Source: a virus
IMG/VR virus record: IMGVR_UViG_3300028388_003280
Span: 1 to 64,000 of that record
Strand: one strand, 5' to 3'
Length of the DNA stretch: 64,000 nucleotides
Each line of letters starts with the position of its first letter. The stretch's first letter is position 1. Shown one piece after another: positions 26,278 to 33,640 of this stretch. A program made the translations under genes and the position numbers. The notes under the pieces are model-generated. The model saw only the letters and a program-made list of their open reading frames with translations, did no database searches and was not told the DNA's origin.

Positions 26278-27381
26278 ATGGCTGAGAAGAAGTTCAGCGA
26301 ATCAAATCTAGTAGACGACCTCGCTGCGAAGTTCAAGTCTGAGCGCTCAAATGCCACAGCCTCATTCCTTAACTCCTCGTCAGCTTATGTCGAAGAGTGG
26401 ATCTCCACGGGCAACCTAGTCCTGGATGCGACACTCAGCAACAAACGCGAAGGCGGGATTCCAGTTGGGCGCCTGACTGAGATTGCAGGCGCCGAGGGTG
26501 CAGGCAAGACTCTGCTCGCATCCAACATTCTCGCCAACACCCAGAAGAAGGGTGGAATCGCAGTATTCATCGATACCGAGCACGCTGCATCTATCGAGGT
26601 GATGGAGGCAGTAGGCGTCGATGTCAACAAGCTCATTTACATTCAAGCGGGCACCGTCGAAGACGTCTTCCGGGCGCTCGACACCATCATCCACAAGATC
26701 CAGGCTGCGAACGCCCGCGACAAGCTCATCACTATCGTGTGGGACTCGGTCGCGGCCACATCCACCTTGGCAGAAGTCGAAGGCGACTATGACGAGCACA
26801 CCATGGGAATGGCAGCTCGACGCATCGGTCAGGGACTCCGCAAGATTATCCCCGTGATCTCGACCCATCGAGTCGCCTGTGTCTTCATCAACCAGTTGCG
26901 CACCAACATCGGCGTCAGCTTCGGTGACAAGTACTTCACCCCGGGCGGCAAGGCTATTCCTTTCCACGCCTCCATCCGCCTACGTCTCACACATTTCCAA
27001 GCCATCAAGGACAAGGCTACGAAGCGCCACTACGGTAACGTAGTCAAGTGCCAGGTCAAGAAGAACAAGGTGGCTCCTCCTATGCGTGAGATCTACTATC
27101 ACATCCGCTGGGGAGACAGGCTGGGCGCCTGGATGGACGAAGCGGCTACCCTGTGGGACATCTGTGAAGAGGCTGGAATGTTCCAGAAGATCTCGGCTCA
27201 GAAGATGTGTCTCGCATCCAACCCCAAGATTGAGTTTACCAAGAAGAAGTGGGAAGATTTGCTCGGTGAGCCCGCTTTCTACGAGACCGTCAAGGAAGGC
27301 GTGCTCGACTATCTAATCATCACCGGCAGTGAACCAGGCGCCGATCTCGAGCGAGAAGACGCCACATCGGAGAACGACTAA
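26278..27381 (+). CDS. uvsX: UvsX/RecA recombinase
   Basis: ATP-dependent strand-exchange protein for recombination-dependent replication and repair. 367 residues (T4 UvsX: 391). Walker A GAEGAGKT (71-78), the catalytic Glu in FIDTEHA (98-104), Walker B LITIVWD (150-156) and the loop FINQLRTNIGVSFG (about 202-215) with YFTPGG match RecA/UvsX; the short form without the long RecA C-terminal domain is UvsX-like. AGGGGAG lies upstream. It overlaps the next gene by one base. A UvsY mediator is not recognisable in the window. Confidence 0.95.
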   Translation: MAEKKFSESNLVDDLAAKFKSERSNATASFLNSSSAYVEEWISTGNLVLDATLSNKREGGIPVGRLTEIAGAEGAGKTLLASNILANTQKKGGIAVFIDTEHAASIEVMEAVGVDVNKLIYIQAGTVEDVFRALDTIIHKIQAANARDKLITIVWDSVAATSTLAEVEGDYDEHTMGMAARRIGQGLRKIIPVISTHRVACVFINQLRTNIGVSFGDKYFTPGGKAIPFHASIRLRLTHFQAIKDKATKRHYGNVVKCQVKKNKVAPPMREIYYHIRWGDRLGAWMDEAATLWDICEEAGMFQKISAQKMCLASNPKIEFTKKKWEDLLGEPAFYETVKEGVLDYLIITGSEPGADLEREDATSEND

Positions 27382-27677
27382 TGAGCAAGAACAAGAACCA
27401 TAAGTTCGAGGTCCGTCTGAGCATGGACGGCAACGTGATCGCTTCCCGCGGCCGTTGGGTCGAGGAGTACCCCGAGAGCATCATCTACTCTCTCAGCCTC
27501 AACCAGCTTATGAACGACATGTGTGATCTCGTGTCCGACGCCCTCAAGGCCAACGACATCGAGCGTGCCTATGACATCGTCGAGGGCATGGAGAAGAACG
27601 TTCGCAAGCTCAAGCAGCGCAACAAGCAGAAGCGCCGCGAGAACGAAGTACGCCAGGGGCAGAGGATCACGAAGTGA
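27381..27677 (+). CDS. Small basic protein, 98 aa, between uvsX and exonuclease
   Basis: Overlaps uvsX by one base and the next GTG start by 4. The N-terminal half forms strands (HKFEVRLSMDGNVIASRGRW), the middle is helical, and the last 25 residues are strongly basic (KQRNKQKRRENEVRQ), suggesting nucleic-acid binding. No named family. Position suggests a replication or recombination accessory role. Confidence 0.72.
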   Translation: MSKNKNHKFEVRLSMDGNVIASRGRWVEEYPESIIYSLSLNQLMNDMCDLVSDALKANDIERAYDIVEGMEKNVRKLKQRNKQKRRENEVRQGQRITK

Positions 27678-28681
27678 GTACCACGAAGCAGGGTAGAGTC
27701 CTGCTCGTGGATGGAATGAACACCTACATTCGCTCGTTCATGATTATCCCAGTCACGAACGATGATGGCGAGCACTTTGGTGGGGTGTTCGGCTTCCTAC
27801 GCAGCCTGAAGGCGGCCATTGACCAGTTCAATCCTACTGAGGTGGTGGTTGCCTGGGACGGGCCACACTCAGGTCTGCGTCGCAAGAAACTCTTCCCAGA
27901 ATACAAAGCCAACCGCAAGCGAGATTGGAAGCGGGGTGCCGTCAAGGCCTTTGACTTCCTGGACGAGGACCAGCAGAACGACAACTTCGTGATGCAGATC
28001 CGTCGAGTTCAGGAGTACCTCGACCACCTCCCAATCAAGGTCATCCGGATTCCGTATGTTGAAGCGGACGACATCATCGCGATCTACACACAAGCACTTG
28101 ACGAGAGCTCCGAGGTCATCATCTATTCATCAGATGCCGACTTCAAGCAACTCGTCAACGAGAATGTGTTCCACTACAACCCCATCTCCAAGAAGCTAGT
28201 TTCACGCCAGGGCTTCAGAGATGACATGGGTGTTGACCCGAAGAACTACATGATTCTGAAGGCCACCCAGGGTGACAAGAGCGACAACATTCCTGGTGTC
28301 AAGGGGCTGGGCACAGCTACACTGCTTAAGCTCTACCCTGAAGTCGCAGGCGATGACCGCCTAGGTGTGGACCACATCATCGAGAAGGCCAACAAGTACG
28401 GCTTCAGCAAGGCTGGGGAGTACACGGCAGGCCAACGAAACAAGTTCAAGCTCATCGCAGAGCAGGCAGATGACATCCGCCGCAACTGGCGACTGATGCA
28501 ATTGCAAGAGCCTGAGGTCAGCAACCAGGCCCGAGAGATCGTGCTTGGAGCCGTCAACGAGTCTCCACAGAAGTTCAACAGCCTCCGCCTAAAAATGATG
28601 TTCATCCAAGACAAACTGGAGAAGACAGTTAGGCGGTTTGACGATTGGGCGAACACTTTTGGTGGACTGCAGACCCGATGA
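27674..28681 (+). CDS. rnh: 5'-3' exonuclease / RNase H (FEN-like)
   Basis: Removes RNA primers and 5' flaps during lagging-strand synthesis. 335 residues (T4 Rnh: 305). FEN-type metal ligands are visible: LLVDGMN (10-16), VVVAWDGPHSG (about 57-67), YVEADDIIA (about 127-135), SSDADFKQL (about 152-160) and the helix-hairpin-helix start GDKSDNIPGVKGLGTAT (about 200-216). The basic arch RRKKLFPEYKANRKR follows the second acid as expected. The start is GTG overlapping the previous stop. Confidence 0.9.
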   Translation: MSTTKQGRVLLVDGMNTYIRSFMIIPVTNDDGEHFGGVFGFLRSLKAAIDQFNPTEVVVAWDGPHSGLRRKKLFPEYKANRKRDWKRGAVKAFDFLDEDQQNDNFVMQIRRVQEYLDHLPIKVIRIPYVEADDIIAIYTQALDESSEVIIYSSDADFKQLVNENVFHYNPISKKLVSRQGFRDDMGVDPKNYMILKATQGDKSDNIPGVKGLGTATLLKLYPEVAGDDRLGVDHIIEKANKYGFSKAGEYTAGQRNKFKLIAEQADDIRRNWRLMQLQEPEVSNQAREIVLGAVNESPQKFNSLRLKMMFIQDKLEKTVRRFDDWANTFGGLQTR

Positions 28682-28685
28682 TGGT

Positions 28686-28692
28686 GTATTTA
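28686..28692 (+). promoter_or_regulatory. GTATTTA box upstream of helicase gene
   Basis: GGTGTATTTACC lies 20 bases before ATG 28713 in the 31-base gap after the exonuclease gene. Confidence 0.45.
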
Positions 28693-28712
28693 CCACTACC
28701 CCGAGGTGATAA

Positions 28713-30095
28713 ATGACAACCGACTCCTTTGAAAAGTTTGGCAGTCATTTCCAGCTCCGGCTTCTTCACTATCTCATTGCTGACCGTGACTTCGCGGCTT
28801 CGGTGCTTGATGCACTCAAGCCCGAATTCTTCAGTAATGACCACTATCGCACGCTCGTAACGATGCTGATGCAATACTTCGAGGAGTACAACGCAATGCC
28901 ATCGTTTGACAGCCTAGCGACCCTGGTCAACACTGAGATCAGCGACGAGGTCGAGCTGGAGTACCTACAAGACGTGTTGAAGAAGATCAGCCAAGATGGA
29001 GACCGAACAGACAAGGACTTCATTGAGGACAAGACGATCGACTTCTGCAAGCAACAGGCCTTGGTCAATGCAATCAAGGAGTGTGTGCCACTCATCGAGC
29101 GCAACCAGCTTGAGGACATTGACGAGATCATTTCAAAGGCCCGTAATGCAGTCGCCCAGCGCGACGAAGGACACGACTATTTTGACCAAGCACTTGCTCG
29201 CCGCATGGGTGAGCGTGACCCAGTTTCCACCGGGCTGCCACTGTTAGACAGATATATGGCAGGCGGCCTTGGTGCCAACGAAGCGGGAATCATCCTTGCC
29301 GGTACAGGGGTTGGCAAGAGCATGATGCTCGCGCATCTAGCAGCGGAAGCCCTCAAGCAGGGCCTCAACGTGGTATACTTCACGCTCGAGCTATCCGAAC
29401 AAATGGTGGCTCTACGTATTGACGCCAAGCTGGCAGGCATTGCCCTGACCACACTCCTGAACGATTCAGAAGGCGAGTATCGAGAGCGTGTGGACAAACG
29501 ACTGAAGCAAATCAGGAAGGACACGGGCAAGGACCCGCGTCTCCTCATCAAGGAATACCCCACCAAGACAGCATCCATCGGCACGTTCAGAAACTATCTG
29601 ATGCGACAGTACCACAAGGGCTTCGTACCAGATATGATCGTTGTCGATTACGCTGACATCATGAAGCCAGCCAGTGCCTACAAAGAGAAGCGTTACGAGC
29701 TCGAGGGCAACATTGAGAACCTACGTTCTCTGGCTGGAGAGTTGAAGGTCCCCGTTTGGACGGCTTCACAAACAAACCGAGAAGGCCTGGAAACCTCTAT
29801 TGTGGGCCTCACTTCCATCTCTGAGTCGCTTGCAAAGGCAATGGTGGCGGATGTCATTTTGAGCATCGGTCGAGACCATGCCCTTGTTGAGCGTGGCGAG
29901 GCATGTTACTACCTAGCGAAGAACCGCTTCGGCAACGATAAGGTTGTCTTCACGGGTCGGTACAACACCTCACTCCTCGATTTCACGATCGAACGTGAAG
30001 GTGTCGATGGAAATGAGCTTCACCAAGAGGCTGAGCAGGCGAGAACACGGGCGATCGGCGATCGTGTCCGTGCATTGTTTGATGAAGGGAATTGA
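28713..30095 (+). CDS. 41: Replicative DNA helicase (gp41/DnaB-like)
   Basis: Hexameric 5'-3' helicase that unwinds the fork and works with a primase. 460 residues (T4 gp41: 475). An N-terminal helical domain (1-150) precedes a RecA-like core with Walker A GTGVGKSM (197-204), FTLELSEQM (about 223-231), Walker B MIVVDYAD (308-315) and the late motif ASQTNREG (about 350-357). GAGGTGA precedes the ATG. No gp61-type primase is encoded in the window. It overlaps the RNR gene. Confidence 0.93.
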   Translation: MTTDSFEKFGSHFQLRLLHYLIADRDFAASVLDALKPEFFSNDHYRTLVTMLMQYFEEYNAMPSFDSLATLVNTEISDEVELEYLQDVLKKISQDGDRTDKDFIEDKTIDFCKQQALVNAIKECVPLIERNQLEDIDEIISKARNAVAQRDEGHDYFDQALARRMGERDPVSTGLPLLDRYMAGGLGANEAGIILAGTGVGKSMMLAHLAAEALKQGLNVVYFTLELSEQMVALRIDAKLAGIALTTLLNDSEGEYRERVDKRLKQIRKDTGKDPRLLIKEYPTKTASIGTFRNYLMRQYHKGFVPDMIVVDYADIMKPASAYKEKRYELEGNIENLRSLAGELKVPVWTASQTNREGLETSIVGLTSISESLAKAMVADVILSIGRDHALVERGEACYYLAKNRFGNDKVVFTGRYNTSLLDFTIEREGVDGNELHQEAEQARTRAIGDRVRALFDEGN

Positions 30096-30097
30096 CA

Positions 30098-31954
30098 TTG
30101 GATCTGTCCAGCAAGATCTTGTCCGACATCGTTGTACACACCAAGTACGCCAAGTGGCTGCCAAACGAGCAGCGGCGTGAGACATGGGATGAGCTCGTTA
30201 CGAGAAACATGGAGATGCATCTCCGCAAGTTTCCAGACCTAGATGCAGATATTGAGTTTGCGTACGCGCAGGTCTACGATAAGAAGGTCCTGCCGTCTAT
30301 GCGCTCACTACAGTTTGGTGGCAAGCCGATCGAGATTTCGCCCAACCGCATCTACAACTGTGCCTTTGCACCCGTAGACGACTGGCGAGTCTTTGGTGAG
30401 ATCATGTTCTTGCTCCTCGGTGGGACGGGAGTGGGCTACTCCGTCCAGCGCCACCATGTGGAGAAGCTTCCTGATATCACGAAGCCGAATCCAAAGCGAC
30501 GTCGTAGGTTTCTGATTGGCGACTCCATCGAAGGATGGGCTGACGCCGTGAAGATGCTTATGAAGTCGTACTTCAAGGGCGGATCGACGATTGACTTTGA
30601 TTTCAGCGACATCCGACCCAAGGGATCCCTGCTTGTCACTAGCGGTGGTAAGGCTCCCGGCCCACAGCCGTTGAGGGAATGTCTTGTCAAAATCCAGGGC
30701 ATACTCAGTGCTAAAGAGAACGGAGAGCAGCTTACCCCGTTGGAGGTACATGATATCGTATGCTTCATTGCGGATGCCGTACTGGCGGGGGGCATTAGGC
30801 GTGCTGCTCTTATTGCTCTGTTTAGCGCTGACGATCATGATATGATCGCTTGTAAGACCGGAGCCTGGTGGGAACTCAACCCACAGAGAGGCCGCGCGAA
30901 CAACAGTGCCGTGCTTCTTAGGTCCCGCGTCAGCAAGCCGTTCTTTGATGATCTCTGGGAAAAGATGAAGGCGTCAGGCTCGGGAGAGCCCGGCATCTAT
31001 TTCACAAACGACAAGGACTGGGGCACCAACCCATGTGTTGAGATTGCACTACGACCATTCCAGTTCTGTAACCTGACTGAGATCAACGCTAGCGATATCG
31101 CTGACCAGGAAGATCTGAACACACGTTGTCGAGCAGCAGCCTTGATTGGCACGCTTCAGGCTACGTACACGGACTTCCACTACCTTCGACCCATTTGGAA
31201 GCGCACGACCGAGAAGGACGCCCTCATTGGTGTGTCCATGACAGGCATCGCATCCAATAAGGTAAAGGACCTAGATCTCGATGAGGCAAACAGAATCATC
31301 CGTGACACGAATGAATACTACGCTGAAAAGCTTGGTATCAACCCCGCCGCCCGCCGCACATGTGTCAAGCCCGCTGGAACGACCTCACTTACGGTCGGCT
31401 CGAGCTCGGGCATCCATGCGTGGCACGATGAGTATTATGTACGCCGCATGCGCGTAGGAAAGAACGAGGCGATCTATGGATACCTTGCAGAGCACCATCC
31501 TGAGTTGGTTGAAGACGAGTTCTTTAGCCCTCATGATACTGCTGTCGTATCTGTTCCTCAAAAAGCCCCAGACGGTGCTACCACCAGGCATGAATCTGCG
31601 CACGATCTTCTCGAGCGCGTCAAGGATTACAGTATCCGGTGGATCAAGCCAGGACACAAGAATGGACTGAACACCCACAACATCTCTGCAACCGTGTCGG
31701 TTAAGCAGGATGAATGGGATTCAGTCGGTGAGTGGATGTGGAACAATCGGGAGCACTACAATGGCTTGTCCATCCTCCCGTTTGATGACCACACATATCA
31801 GCAGGCGCCATTTGAGACCATTGACCAGGTTGAATATCTGCGCCTCATGGAGTCACTTCGCGATGTGGATCTATCGAAGATCGTTGAGACCTTTGATGAC
31901 ACATCATTGAAGGACGAAGCAGCATGTGCCGGTGGTGCGTGTGAGATAGTATAA
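30098..31954 (+). CDS. nrdJ: Class II (adenosylcobalamin-dependent) ribonucleotide reductase
   Basis: Makes deoxyribonucleotides from ribonucleotides with B12 as radical source. 618 residues from TTG 30098, chosen because AAGGGA is well spaced; TTG 30092 would add two residues. Key residues are Cys88 (YNCAF) and Cys324 (FCNLTEIN) as the redox pair, Cys313/Glu315 (NPCVE) as the radical Cys and its partner, and a C-terminal CxxxxC tail (CAGGAC) that re-reduces the active site; the set fits the monomeric triphosphate reductase type. T4 uses class I enzymes instead. No accessory subunit gene is present, consistent with class II. Confidence 0.9.
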   Translation: MDLSSKILSDIVVHTKYAKWLPNEQRRETWDELVTRNMEMHLRKFPDLDADIEFAYAQVYDKKVLPSMRSLQFGGKPIEISPNRIYNCAFAPVDDWRVFGEIMFLLLGGTGVGYSVQRHHVEKLPDITKPNPKRRRRFLIGDSIEGWADAVKMLMKSYFKGGSTIDFDFSDIRPKGSLLVTSGGKAPGPQPLRECLVKIQGILSAKENGEQLTPLEVHDIVCFIADAVLAGGIRRAALIALFSADDHDMIACKTGAWWELNPQRGRANNSAVLLRSRVSKPFFDDLWEKMKASGSGEPGIYFTNDKDWGTNPCVEIALRPFQFCNLTEINASDIADQEDLNTRCRAAALIGTLQATYTDFHYLRPIWKRTTEKDALIGVSMTGIASNKVKDLDLDEANRIIRDTNEYYAEKLGINPAARRTCVKPAGTTSLTVGSSSGIHAWHDEYYVRRMRVGKNEAIYGYLAEHHPELVEDEFFSPHDTAVVSVPQKAPDGATTRHESAHDLLERVKDYSIRWIKPGHKNGLNTHNISATVSVKQDEWDSVGEWMWNNREHYNGLSILPFDDHTYQQAPFETIDQVEYLRLMESLRDVDLSKIVETFDDTSLKDEAACAGGACEIV

Positions 31955-31955
31955 T
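31950..31955 (+). promoter_or_regulatory. Possible promoter: consensus TATAAT at the end of the RNR gene
   Basis: A perfect TATAAT overlaps the RNR stop codon, with TGTGCC 19 bases upstream, 12 bases before the next start codon. The spacing is longer than in the other TGTRCA promoters and the leader would be very short, so this is tentative. Confidence 0.3.
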
Positions 31956-31967
31956 CAGGAGACAGTT

Positions 31968-32165
31968 ATGAAAAAGAAGAACAAGAGCCAGCAGATCTTG
32001 AATCGCAAGCGTCAGAAGCAGTCCCTCAAGAGGGCACGCAGAAAGGGGCTGCGGCAAGATCGCATTGCAGCCCGCAATCGTGCTTTGAATGAGGCCCGCG
32101 AGGAAGCGCTTGAAGAGCTCAAGAAGCAATTCACTGAACAGTGGAGAAAGCAATATGGCGGGTGA
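31968..32165 (+). CDS. Small highly basic protein, 65 aa
   Basis: CAGGAG precedes the ATG. More than a third of the residues are Lys or Arg (MKKKNKSQQILNRKRQKQS...), and residues 20-55 would form one long helix. No family recognised. Binding to nucleic acid is plausible from composition. It overlaps the next gene by 11 bases. Confidence 0.65.
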   Translation: MKKKNKSQQILNRKRQKQSLKRARRKGLRQDRIAARNRALNEAREEALEELKKQFTEQWRKQYGG

Positions 32166-32586
32166 GCGTCCACTACATAGGCGAAATCAACGCATTGTCT
32201 TTCCTCGCACACGCTGGTCACTCGGTGAACGACTTCCTGCTGGGACCCTTGTCGAGTTTCCTTATGGTCGCAAGAAGATGAACGAGGCTGGGGGTTGGAA
32301 GAACGACCCCCGGCCGATCGTCATCGTTTTCTTTGATGACCTAGTTGACTACATCGAAGGCCTCAACACCAATTACCTAAGCCCCCAGAAACTCAAAGAG
32401 TGCCTGGAGGTTGTCAATCAGGAGCAGTCTATCGGTGACAGTCCTGCGGACGGTAAGCGGCTGTACGAGCGCATGAAGTCTATTGAGCCCGATGTGCTTT
32501 TTGCGTACCGGAAGTTCAAGCGTGACTCTATTGCCTCGCTTTGGAAGTTCGAGGTGGACCTCACCGATCCGAACTTCAAGCCGTAG
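32155..32586 (+). CDS. Unidentified 143 aa phage protein
   Basis: Start taken at ATG 32155 (MAGERPLHRRNQ); an ATG at 32089 would extend it into the previous gene without a ribosome site. The middle has PRPIVIVFFDDLVDYIEGLN (about 52-71) followed by TNYLSPQKLKE, resembling a loose group of small phage proteins with a P-x-[VI]-[IL] strand and a G-[LI]-N-x-x-Y-[LI] turn whose role is unknown. C-terminal half helical, ending in a strand. A promoter follows its stop. Confidence 0.68.
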   Translation: MAGERPLHRRNQRIVFPRTRWSLGERLPAGTLVEFPYGRKKMNEAGGWKNDPRPIVIVFFDDLVDYIEGLNTNYLSPQKLKECLEVVNQEQSIGDSPADGKRLYERMKSIEPDVLFAYRKFKRDSIASLWKFEVDLTDPNFKP

Positions 32587-32594
32587 CCGAACGG

Positions 32595-32623
32595 TGTACA
32601 TCCACCATTGAGCGTGGTATCAT
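32595..32623 (+). promoter_or_regulatory. TGTACA-N17-TATCAT promoter upstream of dNMP kinase
   Basis: TGTACA (32595-32600), a 17-base spacer ending CGTGG, and TATCAT (32618-32623). The predicted start site leaves a short leader containing GGAGG before GTG 32643. It lies in a true intergenic gap. Confidence 0.65.
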
Positions 32624-32642
32624 TCTGTACGGAGGTGAACCT

Positions 32643-33230
32643 GTGCAACGTCGCAAGGTTATCATTGTTGAGGGCATGGACAACGTCGGGAAGGATACGC
32701 AGATCAAGGCTATCTGCAATCACTTCCCCGAAGACAATTTCCATACCCTCCACTATCATGCCATAAAATCGCGATCCAATTCTGGGGCCCGTTACGCTGC
32801 CGAGCAGACCTATTCAGAGATGTTCAGAATCATCGACACCATGTATGACCTGAACTTCATTCTGAACCGGTCCCACCTGGGCGAGTATGTCTATGGGCCC
32901 ATGTATCGCAACTACAAGGATCCAGAGTACGTCTTCCAGATGGAGCGTACACCGCTGATTCAAGGCGTCATGAATGATGCAGCACTGCTTATTCTGACAC
33001 ACAACCACCCGGAAACTCTCGCCGAGCGAGAGGATGGCGACAGTTTGTCGCAAGGACAGATCGAGCTCATTGAACAAGAGCGCGACCGGTTCTACGATGT
33101 CTACCTCGAGTCTGCAGCACGCCATAAGCTGTTGCTGCCTGTCGATGGGATGTCGAAAGAAGCAGTCACCGACAAAGTGATCGGGTGGCTGGACACCGTA
33201 TACCATGATGAACCCTTCACTGATGATTGA
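32643..33230 (+). CDS. Deoxynucleoside monophosphate / thymidylate kinase-like
   Basis: Phosphorylates dNMPs to dNDPs. 195 residues from GTG 32643, chosen because GGAGG is eight bases upstream and a promoter precedes it. P-loop EGMDNVGKDTQ (10-20) matches thymidylate kinase (G-x-D-[GN]-x-G-K-x-T). NRSHLGEYVYGPMYR (about 74-88) fits the following substrate helix, and a flexible lid with acidic residues lies near 125-140. The substrate cannot be decided: dTMP, or, given the dCMP hydroxymethylase-like gene at 56 kb, a modified dCMP as for T4 gp1. It overlaps the dUTPase gene. Confidence 0.8.
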   Translation: MQRRKVIIVEGMDNVGKDTQIKAICNHFPEDNFHTLHYHAIKSRSNSGARYAAEQTYSEMFRIIDTMYDLNFILNRSHLGEYVYGPMYRNYKDPEYVFQMERTPLIQGVMNDAALLILTHNHPETLAEREDGDSLSQGQIELIEQERDRFYDVYLESAARHKLLLPVDGMSKEAVTDKVIGWLDTVYHDEPFTDD

Positions 33231-33639
33231 TCTCGTCCATCCGGACGCCAAAATGCCAACTCGCGCAACGCCAGGAGACGCAGGTCTCGATGTTTACACA
33301 CCTGAACCGTTCTCGATTGGTCCAAGAAGTCATGGCAAGGTCTCTTTGGGCTGGCGCTGTAGGTTTGACGACGGCTGGGTCATGCTTGTTTTCAACAAGA
33401 GTGGCCGTGCCGTTAAGCTCGGCCTCGATAAGGGCGCTGAGGTCATTGATTCAGGCTATCGAGGCGAGGTGCACATCCACCTATTCAACCACTCTTTTCA
33501 GCGGGTATCGTTTGAGCGCGGAGACAAGATCGCTCAAGTCCTGCTCATGCCAGTTTGGACTGGCAACCCCATGGAAGGGCCAGTAAAGGACGACACCGAA
33601 CGCGGTGCTGGAGGCTTTGGCTCAACAGGAACGAGGTAA
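33205..33639 (+). CDS. dut: dUTPase (trimeric type)
   Basis: Hydrolyses dUTP to dUMP, keeping uracil out of DNA and supplying dUMP. All five motifs of trimeric dUTPases are present: PGDAGLDVYTPE, NKSGRA, VIDSGYRGEVHIHLFN (with the catalytic Asp and the uracil hairpin Tyr), FERGDKIAQVLLMPV, and the C-terminal arm ERGAGGFGSTG. Length 144 is normal. Motif 2 has N-K-S-G in place of the usual R-S-G. ATG 33205 overlaps the kinase gene; ATG 33223 would also leave an intact enzyme. Confidence 0.92.
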   Translation: MMNPSLMIDLVHPDAKMPTRATPGDAGLDVYTPEPFSIGPRSHGKVSLGWRCRFDDGWVMLVFNKSGRAVKLGLDKGAEVIDSGYRGEVHIHLFNHSFQRVSFERGDKIAQVLLMPVWTGNPMEGPVKDDTERGAGGFGSTGTR

Positions 33640-33640
33640 C

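Noticed and set aside
32541-33230. Longer version of the dNMP kinase starting at 32541
   Set aside because: The extra codons run through the upstream gene and promoter; GTG 32643 has GGAGG and keeps the P-loop at the usual distance.
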